DNA from: JAYXXU01 sp037969155
GTDB lineage: Bacteria > Pseudomonadota > Gammaproteobacteria > Pseudomonadales > Moraxellaceae
NCBI GenBank assembly: GCA_037969155.1
Contig: JBBKWW010000043.1
Location: 1 to 21,246 of the forward strand
Direction: 5' to 3'
DNA length: 21,246 bases
Shown piece by piece: positions 7,706-15,357 of this stretch (position 1 is its first letter; each line of letters opens with the position of its first letter). The notes under the pieces are model-generated. The model did not search any database, was not told where the DNA came from, and saw nothing but the letters and a program-made list of their open reading frames with translations. A program made the translations under genes and the position numbers.

Positions 7706-8617
7706 ATGAATGTTCGAAATATGCGGTTGGTCTTTTTCACCAGTAGCACACTATGTCTACAAGGCTGTTTTTTCGGTATCGATGCGACACCGACAGCTAT
7801 CACTCAGTTGCCTCCGATGTCACAGCGCCTCATGGACGCTGGTGCAGCAGAGGTATGTGCATATACCTCTGGGCTAGGTGATCTGGGCTACGCGTCCGCA
7901 CGGGTGACATACCCCTGTGACCTTGCCCCTTCCGCTCCCGCGACGACATTAACAGGTGGATTTACCAACACTAAAGAACAAATGACATGGCTGTCTGAGC
8001 ATTTGAGCTCACACGGTTTTATTGTGATGACCATGACACCGACGCACCGCTTTAGTGAGCCAGCAGTCTGGGCAAAAGCACACATCGCCGGTTTCCACAA
8101 ACTCGCTGCCGAAAACACGCGTTCAGATAGCCCGCTACGAGGCAAGGTGGATTTGAGTAAACGTGCGATTATGGGATTCTCTATGGGTGGCGGCGGCGCA
8201 TTGTTGGCGGCTGAAACATTGGCGGGAGCCAATACCGCGACTGTGGCGTTAGCACCATATCTATCCAGCGCCAGCCCCCTTCAGTCGGTGTTTGATGCTC
8301 AGCAAGTCCCTACGTTGATACTGGGCAGTGAGCTTGACGAATTAGTCAAAGACGCAGCGACCCATTATTCGCGCTTGCCCAACATCGAAAAAGGCTTGGC
8401 GATATTTGCGGAAGCTGGCCACTTTGATTGGTATGGTCGCCGCCATCTGGATACCAAAAAAAAATTCCGCACGCTGGTGACTGCCTTCTTAGAAGTGCAA
8501 CTCAAAGGCAACACAGCGGCGGACAGCTACTTAGATGCCCACGGCGCGGAGCACCTAGAACACCTAGACGCGGGCTGGTTCTCTCAGTATGCCCCCCCGA
8601 ACCAACCCCGTCGCTAA
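7706..8617 (+). CDS. Polyester hydrolase/cutinase-like alpha/beta hydrolase lipoprotein
   Basis: A predicted exported serine hydrolase of the PETase/cutinase-like (dienelactone hydrolase-related) group, 303 residues. Nucleophile Ser159 sits in GFSMGGGGALL, nearly identical to the elbow of Ideonella PETase (GWSMGGGGS). Asp211 (SELDELV) and His239 (AEAGHFDW) complete the triad. Oxyanion-hole positions are Phe86 (GGFTNT) and Met160. The residue equivalent to PETase Trp185 is Tyr185 by eye alignment. The N-terminus reads as a lipoprotein signal peptide with lipobox LQGC (Cys21), so the enzyme is probably membrane anchored. PETase's C-terminal disulphide is absent. The start is uncertain: ATG 7706 and ATG 7721 both lack a good ribosome binding site; an upstream extension to 7637 would bury the signal peptide and overlap the regulator gene. 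The substrate could be a polyester, triglyceride or simple ester. Confidence 0.8.
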   Translation: MNVRNMRLVFFTSSTLCLQGCFFGIDATPTAITQLPPMSQRLMDAGAAEVCAYTSGLGDLGYASARVTYPCDLAPSAPATTLTGGFTNTKEQMTWLSEHLSSHGFIVMTMTPTHRFSEPAVWAKAHIAGFHKLAAENTRSDSPLRGKVDLSKRAIMGFSMGGGGALLAAETLAGANTATVALAPYLSSASPLQSVFDAQQVPTLILGSELDELVKDAATHYSRLPNIEKGLAIFAEAGHFDWYGRRHLDTKKKFRTLVTAFLEVQLKGNTAADSYLDAHGAEHLEHLDAGWFSQYAPPNQPRR

Positions 8618-8623
8618 GCGAGA

Positions 8624-9310
8624 TTAAGCCACCTGTTGCAGCGGTGCTTCTGGCATGTCATCGACTTGTGCCACACGACGCTGCTCCTCTTGCACAATAT
8701 TACGCTCAACCCGTGCGAACACTTGCGGAAACATCCCGCGCACGGCAGTATTCAAAGGTTGTTCAATCCACTGTGGCAAAGGCAAGCCCAGCGGATTCGA
8801 CTCGATCAACTCACGACTCGACGCTTCGCGAGTCCCCATCAGATAATCGAACCACGGCCGCGTCACACACCAGTTGGCATCTTGGATGGTGTTCATATGG
8901 TGATCATAGTGCCAAGGAATACGTTTTTTAGCCCACTCTGGTTCGAGATGCGCCCGTTGATGCACATAAAAATAACGTGCGGCACTATAGTAATACGCGG
9001 CCACAAACCCTTTACTCTGTCTAGAAACCAACAGGCTCAGTCCACTCGCTGCGGTTGCCACCACAGCCAACGACAACAGCTCTAAGCGGGTGCGCTCGTG
9101 GGTTAAACCTTGCTCATAGCATTCGTCCGCAAACTCGGTTTTACGCACCATACGGTGATGCGTCCAATGACTGTTCATGCTGGCAGGACTGAGGCTAAAG
9201 CGAGGCTGGCCTTTGCGTGGTGTACCGTGTAGCAAGTATTTGTGCGCGACCCACTCGAAAGCATTGGCGACCAAAAGACCACCCACAAACTGACTGGCAA
9301 ACTTCAACAT
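8624..9310 (-). CDS. Membrane fatty-acid hydroxylase / sterol desaturase-like protein
   Basis: A 228-residue member of the diiron, histidine-box membrane hydroxylase family. The boxes, numbered from ATG 9310, are HKYLLH (23-28), HWTHH (48-52), HQRAH (117-121) and HYDHH (134-138). Together they supply the eight or more histidines that bind the two irons. Hydrophobic segments lie at about 5-20 and 77-95. The first segment contains FEWVAHKYLLHG, typical of fatty-acid hydroxylases. A GTG at 9319 is also possible, but GGAG placed 8 nt before ATG 9310 favours the latter. The C-terminal 60 residues are polar and glutamine-rich. The gene is divergent from the second AraC regulator (113 nt apart) and convergent with the lipoprotein hydrolase (6 nt apart). 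The substrate cannot be read from sequence. Confidence 0.75.
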   Translation of the reverse strand: MLKFASQFVGGLLVANAFEWVAHKYLLHGTPRKGQPRFSLSPASMNSHWTHHRMVRKTEFADECYEQGLTHERTRLELLSLAVVATAASGLSLLVSRQSKGFVAAYYYSAARYFYVHQRAHLEPEWAKKRIPWHYDHHMNTIQDANWCVTRPWFDYLMGTREASSRELIESNPLGLPLPQWIEQPLNTAVRGMFPQVFARVERNIVQEEQRRVAQVDDMPEAPLQQVA

Positions 9311-9423
9311 AACCGACACTCCACCTAAAACTGCTCATGGTTCAATCTTGTCGGATTTTTAACTAAAACGCTTGACTTTTGACCCTTCAAATTGACAAAT
9401 AACGACAGACAAGGAGTATTGTC

Positions 9424-10437
9424 ATGCAAACGAGCCAGCCTGTTTTGATCGGAACCGTGCCCAGTAGCTTGGTCGGTGTGGTGGTGGATTATTGCCAACA
9501 GCAGCAGATTACGCCAGAAAAGCACTGGCATGGCTTTTTGCAACAAGAGCGCATCAGCCTACAAGAATGGCGTGACCTTCTCGCCGAGTTGATGCTGCGT
9601 CAACCACGACCCGCATTAGGGCTGGCAATTGCCACGTTTGCAAGACCCGCGCACGTTGGGGTATTGGCCTATTTAAGTTTGGCCTGCTGCACACTCGGTG
9701 AAGCCTTACAGCAGTTTCGCCGCTATCATCGCTTGGCATATGACTGTAGTGCACCGACGCTGGCAGCACAGGGTGATGGTCGTGTCTTGACGGTGAGCTG
9801 GGCATTTGAAGCGGGCAAACCCGGCCAGTTGGTGGATGAGCTTGCGATTGGGATGTTTTATCAACTGATTCAACACTTGGTTGCACCGCAGCGTGTCACC
9901 CTGCGACAGGTGGCGTTTATTAATCCCGCACCACTTGAGCGGCAGCCGTATGAGCAGTTTTTTGGTTGTCCCGTTCATTTTGCTGCGGCACTGACCACAG
10001 TCAGTTTTGATAGTGAACTGTTAGCATTGCCGCTGGCGCGGCCTGATGCAACCTTGCAGGCCATTTTGGATGCACAAGCACAAGCGTTATTAGCAGCACT
10101 GCCCAGCAAAGACCTATTTAACCGACAGTTTCAGCAAGCCGTAGTACAAGCCGTGCAACAAGGCGAAGTCAATATCTTGGCGGTGGCTGAGCGGCTTGGG
10201 CTGTCGGTGCGTGGCTTACAGCGTCGCTTGGCCGCACAAGACATGCAGTATCAAGCGCAGTTAGATCACATTCGGCGTGTACTGGCCGATCAGTATTTAA
10301 AAGACCTGCAATTGGGTTTGGCCGATATCGCGCTGTTACTCGGCTACTCAGAACAAAGCGCGTTTCAGCGGGCGTATAAACACTGGACAGGCGGGACACC
10401 ACAAAAAATGCGACAGCTGTGGCGTGCAGAGAACTAA
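9424..10437 (+). CDS. AraC-family transcriptional regulator
   Basis: A 337-residue paralogue of the regulator at 6699, with the same layout: a large N-terminal sensor domain (about 10-205) and an AraC double helix-turn-helix (about 235-335). Shared landmarks are RRYHRLAYD (about 99-107) and YEQFFGCPVHF (about 176-186). This copy has a canonical DNA-binding domain, with LGLSVRGLQRRLA in the first HTH and LLGYSEQSAFQRAYKHWTGGTP in the second. Its ATG follows AAGGAG with 7 nt spacing. It is divergent from the hydroxylase gene, so that is its likeliest target. The RND efflux genes lie downstream on the same strand after about 420 nt and are another possible target. The ligand is unknown; relatives respond to lipids, amino acids or polyamines. 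Confidence 0.88.
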   Translation: MQTSQPVLIGTVPSSLVGVVVDYCQQQQITPEKHWHGFLQQERISLQEWRDLLAELMLRQPRPALGLAIATFARPAHVGVLAYLSLACCTLGEALQQFRRYHRLAYDCSAPTLAAQGDGRVLTVSWAFEAGKPGQLVDELAIGMFYQLIQHLVAPQRVTLRQVAFINPAPLERQPYEQFFGCPVHFAAALTTVSFDSELLALPLARPDATLQAILDAQAQALLAALPSKDLFNRQFQQAVVQAVQQGEVNILAVAERLGLSVRGLQRRLAAQDMQYQAQLDHIRRVLADQYLKDLQLGLADIALLLGYSEQSAFQRAYKHWTGGTPQKMRQLWRAEN

Positions 10438-10860
10438 GCAAGCACATTTTACCGCGCCCTGCTGAATTCCAATCGGCCCAGCAATATGCTAGCTTCACCG
10501 GTTGTGGTAATAACAGATTCAAACAAACGTTTGATTGAGCTGGATCAGTCATCGGCGATTTTTCCTGAGCTTGTTCAACAGGCGCTGTTGCCGACCCATC
10601 AGGCATTTTGTCAGCTTTTGGCACGTCACTGCTGCGATTCATCAATTGGCCTTGGCGATCTGCGCGATGGCACATGACGACTCACTATCACGCGATTTTA
10701 TGTGGGTAATTGCACCTGCTTTACTCGACCCACCTGATGTGGCCACTCAGATTTGCAGTCGCTTACCGGCGTATAGCCCAGCATTACTTGAGGCTGAGCA
10801 ACAACTGTGCCAACCGACACCGACAGACTCCTTTTGATGATTACAATTGCAGGTCACGCC
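10438..10860 (+). other. Gap with two uncertain small reading frames before the efflux genes
   Basis: No confident gene is seen here. Two overlapping plus-strand frames have plausible codon use: one from ATG 10486 to TGA 10677 (63 codons, includes LVQQALLPTHQAFCQLLARH) and one from ATG 10667 to TGA 10837 (56 codons, includes DFMWVIAPALLDPP). The second frame's stop overlaps an ATG at 10837 (TGATG), which is in frame with the membrane-fusion gene and would suit translational coupling. Neither frame has a good ribosome binding site, and I recognise neither. They could be small proteins, a decayed gene split by a frameshift, or chance frames in an efflux leader. No clear promoter or terminator was found. 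Confidence 0.3.
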
Positions 10861-12102
10861 ATGCCACTCTTTACATCATGCCAAACCCCCACACAACAGC
10901 ATTTGCCAGCACCTTCGCTTCATTTTTCACGCTTGGCTGCCTGCCTATTGATCAGTTGTGGACTATTGCTGAGTGGTTGTGGCAAGTCCGAAAACGATGC
11001 CAGCAGCAATGCCAAAAACGCCGCCACAGCGACAACAACGGATCAACCCATGGCCAGTCTAGCGGTCAGTGTGGTCAGCCCACAGTGGGTGACATGGCCA
11101 CAAAACCTTGCCGCAAATGGCAATATCGCTGCATGGCAAGAGGTGGTGATCGGCAGTGAAATCTCTGGCTTTCGACTACTGGAAGTGAATGCCGATATTG
11201 GTGATCGGGTGCGTAAAGGCCAACTACTCGCACTGATCAATAGCGACAGTATCCAAGCAGAACTGCGCCAATCGCGGGCTGCGGTCGCTGAAGCCGAAGC
11301 CTTACTGGCTGAAGCCACCGCAAATGCCAAACGGGCGCAACGTTTAAAAGATAGCGGGGCGGCATCCAGCCTTGAGATCAGCCAATATCTAACAGCTCAA
11401 CAAACCACGCAAGCACGCCTCGAAGCGGCCAAAGCCCATGTGCAGGCCGATGAAGTCCGACTGGCACAAACCCGTATTCTCGCGCCAGATGACGGTATTA
11501 TTGCGGCACGGGTCGCCACGGTTGGCTCACTGACCCAGATCGGACAAGAGCTGTTTCGGCTGGTTCGGGATCATCGCTTAGAGTGGCGTGCCGAAGTGAC
11601 CGCCGCCGAACTGAGCCAGATCAACAGTGGCATGATCGCCCAAATTCAGCCGCCCGATGCGCAGCAAGCGATGGTGACTGGACGCGTGCGCAGTATTGCA
11701 CCCGTGGTCAATAGCAACACCCGTAATGGTCTGGTCTATGTCGACCTGCCAAACAGTCGCGCGTTGCAAGTGGGCATGTTTGCACAAGGTCAGTTTAATC
11801 TCGGCAGCAAAACTGCACTCAGTCTGCCGCAATCGGCGGTGCTGCTGCGTGATGGCTTTGCCTATGTGTTTGTGGTCGATGCGACCCAGCGAGTCAATCA
11901 ACAAAAAATCACGCTGGGTCAGCGCGTCGGTGATCTCGTCGAAGTGATGGGACTGCCCGATGCGGTGCAAGTGGCGGCCTCGGGCGTGGCGTTTTTGGCC
12001 GATGGTGATCAGGTTAAAATCACTGAACCCGTGCCGGCTTTGACGCAAACGACGACGACAACCCCACCGACCCCACCGACCACACAAGGAGTAGCAGAAT
12101 GA
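10861..12102 (+). CDS. RND efflux periplasmic adaptor (membrane-fusion lipoprotein)
   Basis: The HlyD/AcrA-type adaptor that links an inner-membrane RND pump to an outer-membrane channel. From ATG 10861 the 414 residues begin with a lipoprotein signal (LLISCGLLLSGC, lipobox Cys40), then a beta-barrel/lipoyl half (ISGFRLLEVNADIGDRVRKGQLLALI), an alanine- and glutamine-rich coiled-coil hairpin (EAEALLAEAT... to ...DEVRLAQ), the second lipoyl half (TRILAPDDGIIAARVATVGSL) and a C-terminal membrane-proximal domain. It ends with a threonine/proline-rich tail. Other starts are GTG 10807 and ATG 10837. ATG 10861 is preferred because CAGGT lies 6 nt upstream and the others give an over-long leader. 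The stop overlaps the start of the pump gene by ATGA, so the two are coupled. Confidence 0.9.
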   Translation: MPLFTSCQTPTQQHLPAPSLHFSRLAACLLISCGLLLSGCGKSENDASSNAKNAATATTTDQPMASLAVSVVSPQWVTWPQNLAANGNIAAWQEVVIGSEISGFRLLEVNADIGDRVRKGQLLALINSDSIQAELRQSRAAVAEAEALLAEATANAKRAQRLKDSGAASSLEISQYLTAQQTTQARLEAAKAHVQADEVRLAQTRILAPDDGIIAARVATVGSLTQIGQELFRLVRDHRLEWRAEVTAAELSQINSGMIAQIQPPDAQQAMVTGRVRSIAPVVNSNTRNGLVYVDLPNSRALQVGMFAQGQFNLGSKTALSLPQSAVLLRDGFAYVFVVDATQRVNQQKITLGQRVGDLVEVMGLPDAVQVAASGVAFLADGDQVKITEPVPALTQTTTTTPPTPPTTQGVAE

Positions 12103-15100
12103 ATTTTTCTGCATGGTCGATTCGAAACCCGATTCCGAGCATCTTATTATTTACCATGCTCAGCTTGGCCGGTCTGATGTGCTTTAGCTGGATGAAAATT
12201 CAGCAATTTCCTGATATTGAACTACCGACCATCAATGTGTCGGCCAGTCTACCGGGCGCTGCACCGCCACAACTTGAAACCGAAGTGGCGCGTAAAATCG
12301 AAAACTCGCTGGCCACCATTCAAGGCTTAAAAAACCAATACACCACCATCCGTGATGGCTCAGTGACCATCACCGCCGAATTTGAACTAGAAAAGCCAAT
12401 TCAAGAAGCCTTAGATGATGTGCGCAATTCGGTTTCGACCGTGCGTTCAGATTTACCCAGTGAGTTGCGTGATCCAGTGGTCAGTAAGCTGAGTCTGTCC
12501 GGCTCACCGATTCTGACCTATACCATTCGCTCACCGCGCCTCGATGAAGAGGCGCTGTCATGGTTGGTCGATTACGACATGACTCGCCAACTGCTGAAAG
12601 TCGATGGCGTGGGCGCTGTGGCACGGGTCGGTGGGGTAACGCGGCAAATTCGGGTCGAGCTTGATCCAGCCAAGCTGTTGGCACTGAATATCACGGCAGC
12701 AGAAATCTCACGCCAACTGCGGATCACCCAACAAGACGCGGCGGGTGGTCGCACCGATATTGGTGGCAGTGAGCAGTCGGTGCGCACCCTCGCCACTGTG
12801 CAGAACGCGGCCGAAATCGGTGTGATGCAATTGGCACTGAATGATGGCCGTAATATTCGACTCGATCAGGTCGCCACAATCCATGATGGGATTGCTGAGC
12901 GGCGCTCTACCGCATTACTGAACGGCGCACCGGTGGTCGGTTTTGAGATCACCCGCAGCAAAGGCGCGAGTGAAGTCGATGTCGAAATCGGTGTGCAAGC
13001 GGCATTGGCCGAACTGCAACAACAGCATCCAGATATTGAAATCACCGAAGCATTTAACTTTGTCAATCCAGTCGCCAGTAACTTCGATGGCTCCATGATG
13101 CTGCTGTATGAAGGTGCGATTTTGGCAGTATTGGTGGTGTGGCTGTTTTTACGCGATTGGCGGGCGACCTTGATTGCCGCCACTGCCCTGCCGCTGTCGA
13201 TTTTGCCCGCGTTTGTGGTGATGTATCTATTTGGCTTTAGCTTAAATACCGTGACCTTGCTGGCGATGTCCTTAGTGGTCGGCATCTTGGTCGATGATGC
13301 GATTGTCGAAATTGAAAACATCATTCGACATTTACGCATGGGCAAAACCCCATTTCAGGCGGCAATGGAAGCGGCGGATGAAATCGGCCTTGCGGTGATT
13401 GCCACCACGTTTACTTTGATTGCGGTGTTTTTGCCGACGGCGTTTATGAGCGGGATTGCGGGTAAATTCTTTGTGCAATTCGGCTGGACGGCTGCCCTTG
13501 CGGTGTTTGCGTCATTGATCGTGGCGCGACTACTGACCCCAATGATGTCAGCCTATCTGTTAAAGCCTTGGGTTGCACCTCAACCAAAACAAGCGCTGAC
13601 CGATTCCAGCCTCGCAACAGATAGCGCAGCGACAAATGATACGGCGACAAACAACTCAACCGTCAGTTTGCACAAAAGCACCGATTCGGCGCACAACAAC
13701 ACATCGTATTCAGTCGATGATCATGACGAAGATGGTCGGGTCACCCGTTGGTATATGCGCACAGTGGCGTGGTGTTTAAATCATCGTGGGCTGACGGTAC
13801 TCGCTGCGATTGGTTTTTTTATTGGTTCAGTGATGCTGATTCCGTTACTACCGACTGGCTTTCTACCACCTGCCGACACTGGACAGACCCAAGTGCGCCT
13901 AGAGTTGGCACCGGGCAGTCGCTTTGAGGACAGCTTGGCGACCGCTGAATATGCACGACAACTGATCAAAGACCACCCTGAAGTCACCAGCATTTATACC
14001 GCAGTCGGTGGCGGCGCGTCAGGCTCTGATCCGTTTATGGGCAGTGGTGGCCAAGATGTGCGCAAGGCGACCTTGACCATCCAAACCACGGATCGGCGCG
14101 CCCGCACGGCCAGCCTACAAGACATCGAAGCTGACCTACGCAAGCGCTTGGCCGGTGTCGCAGGCGCACGCATACAAGTCGGCTTGCAAGGCAACGGCAA
14201 CATTTATCAACTGGCACTCAGTGGCGAAGATCCGCAAGTGCTGACCGCAACTGCCCGCAGCTTAGAGCGTGAATTGCGTGGCATCCCAAATCTGGGTGCG
14301 ATTACCTCGAGTGCCGCACTGACGCGGCCAGAAGTGGTGATTCGGCCTGATTTTGTCAAAGCCGCTGATCTGGGGATTACCGCTGCTGCGATTGCCGAAA
14401 CACTGCGGGTGACCACGGTCGGCGATTTTGACCAAAACCTCTCCAAGCTGAATCTGAATCAACGCCAAGTGCCAATTGTGATCAAGCTGCCGCTGTCTGC
14501 ACGGCAGGATTTGGACTTTATTAAACGGCTACGGGTGGCAGGTTCACGCGGCGCAGTCAGTCTGGAAACCATCGCTAGCGTGCAACTCGACAGTGGCCCC
14601 GCGCAAATTGATCGCTTTAACCGCTCACGCAATATTAACTTTAGTATTGAACTCAATGACCAGCCACTCGGCGATGTTGCGGCTGCGGTGGACAAGTTAC
14701 CAATTCTGCAAAATCTGCCACCCACAGTGATGCGGACCAATTTGGGTGATGCTGAGGTGATGGCGGAACTGTTTGCTAGTTTTGGCCTTGCCATGCTGAC
14801 CGGTGTGCTGTGTATTTATGTGGTGCTGGTGCTGTTGTTTAAAGATTTTTTACAGCCAATTACCATTTTGATTGCATTGCCATTGTCATTGGGCGGCGCA
14901 TTTGTGTTGCTGCTGCTGACCGGTAGTAGCTTTTCGATGCCGAGTCTGATCGGCCTGATCATGCTGATGGGCATCGCCACCAAAAACTCGATCTTATTGG
15001 TCGATTACGCGATTATTGGCCGCAATGAGCAACAACTGCCGCGCTATGAGGCGGTGCTGAATGCCTGCCATAAACGCGCACGCCCGATCATCATGACCAC

Positions 15101-15332
15101 GCTGGCGATGGGAGCTGGCATGCTGCCAGTGGCGATTGGTTTGGGCGCGGCCGATCCGAGTTTTCGCTCACCGATGGCGATTTCGGTGATTGGTGGCTTG
15201 ATCACCAGCACCTTCTTGTCGTTGCTGGTGATTCCCGTGGTGTATACCTTGGTCGATGATGTGAAGCGTGGCATGCTTTGGCTCAGGCGTAAATCCCAGC
15301 GCAAAGCACCCGAAGCGGCCACGCTGGATTAA
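12099..15332 (+). CDS. HAE-1-type RND efflux pump, inner-membrane subunit
   Basis: Proton-driven trimeric exporter of the AcrB/MexB class. The 1077 residues show the duplicated RND plan: TM1 at the N-terminus, porter loop 1 (about 35-330), TM2-6 (about 335-485), porter loop 2 (about 590-885) and TM8-12 (about 895-1055). Proton-relay residues are present: Asp399/Asp400 in GILVDDAIVEIEN (TM4) and Lys962 in GIATKNSILLVDYA (TM10). AAGGAG lies 8 nt before the ATG, which overlaps the adaptor stop. It is about 30-40 residues longer than AcrB because of a Ser/Thr/Asn/Ala-rich stretch (about 491-546) in the cytoplasmic link between TM6 and TM7. No outer-membrane channel gene follows, so it probably shares one encoded elsewhere. 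Substrates cannot be inferred. Confidence 0.94.
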   Translation: MNFSAWSIRNPIPSILLFTMLSLAGLMCFSWMKIQQFPDIELPTINVSASLPGAAPPQLETEVARKIENSLATIQGLKNQYTTIRDGSVTITAEFELEKPIQEALDDVRNSVSTVRSDLPSELRDPVVSKLSLSGSPILTYTIRSPRLDEEALSWLVDYDMTRQLLKVDGVGAVARVGGVTRQIRVELDPAKLLALNITAAEISRQLRITQQDAAGGRTDIGGSEQSVRTLATVQNAAEIGVMQLALNDGRNIRLDQVATIHDGIAERRSTALLNGAPVVGFEITRSKGASEVDVEIGVQAALAELQQQHPDIEITEAFNFVNPVASNFDGSMMLLYEGAILAVLVVWLFLRDWRATLIAATALPLSILPAFVVMYLFGFSLNTVTLLAMSLVVGILVDDAIVEIENIIRHLRMGKTPFQAAMEAADEIGLAVIATTFTLIAVFLPTAFMSGIAGKFFVQFGWTAALAVFASLIVARLLTPMMSAYLLKPWVAPQPKQALTDSSLATDSAATNDTATNNSTVSLHKSTDSAHNNTSYSVDDHDEDGRVTRWYMRTVAWCLNHRGLTVLAAIGFFIGSVMLIPLLPTGFLPPADTGQTQVRLELAPGSRFEDSLATAEYARQLIKDHPEVTSIYTAVGGGASGSDPFMGSGGQDVRKATLTIQTTDRRARTASLQDIEADLRKRLAGVAGARIQVGLQGNGNIYQLALSGEDPQVLTATARSLERELRGIPNLGAITSSAALTRPEVVIRPDFVKAADLGITAAAIAETLRVTTVGDFDQNLSKLNLNQRQVPIVIKLPLSARQDLDFIKRLRVAGSRGAVSLETIASVQLDSGPAQIDRFNRSRNINFSIELNDQPLGDVAAAVDKLPILQNLPPTVMRTNLGDAEVMAELFASFGLAMLTGVLCIYVVLVLLFKDFLQPITILIALPLSLGGAFVLLLLTGSSFSMPSLIGLIMLMGIATKNSILLVDYAIIGRNEQQLPRYEAVLNACHKRARPIIMTTLAMGAGMLPVAIGLGAADPSFRSPMAISVIGGLITSTFLSLLVIPVVYTLVDDVKRGMLWLRRKSQRKAPEAATLD

Positions 15333-15357
15333 TCAGTATGTGTTGGCAACCGTGCTG

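Noticed and set aside
8428..8931. A 167-codon plus-strand frame across the hydrolase and hydroxylase 3' ends
   Set aside because: It crosses two convergent genes with clear catalytic motifs, and its translation is arginine/serine/proline-rich shadow sequence.
8636..9085. A 149-codon plus-strand frame opposite the hydroxylase
   Set aside because: It mirrors the histidine-box gene and has no family motif of its own.
10169..10675. A 168-codon minus-strand frame over the end of the second araC gene
   Set aside because: It lies mostly opposite a well-supported AraC helix-turn-helix, has no ribosome binding site and no recognisable domain. The araC codon pattern explains it.
12866..13345. A 159-codon minus-strand frame inside the RND pump
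   Set aside because: Antisense to conserved transmembrane segments of the pump, including the DD motif. No start signal.
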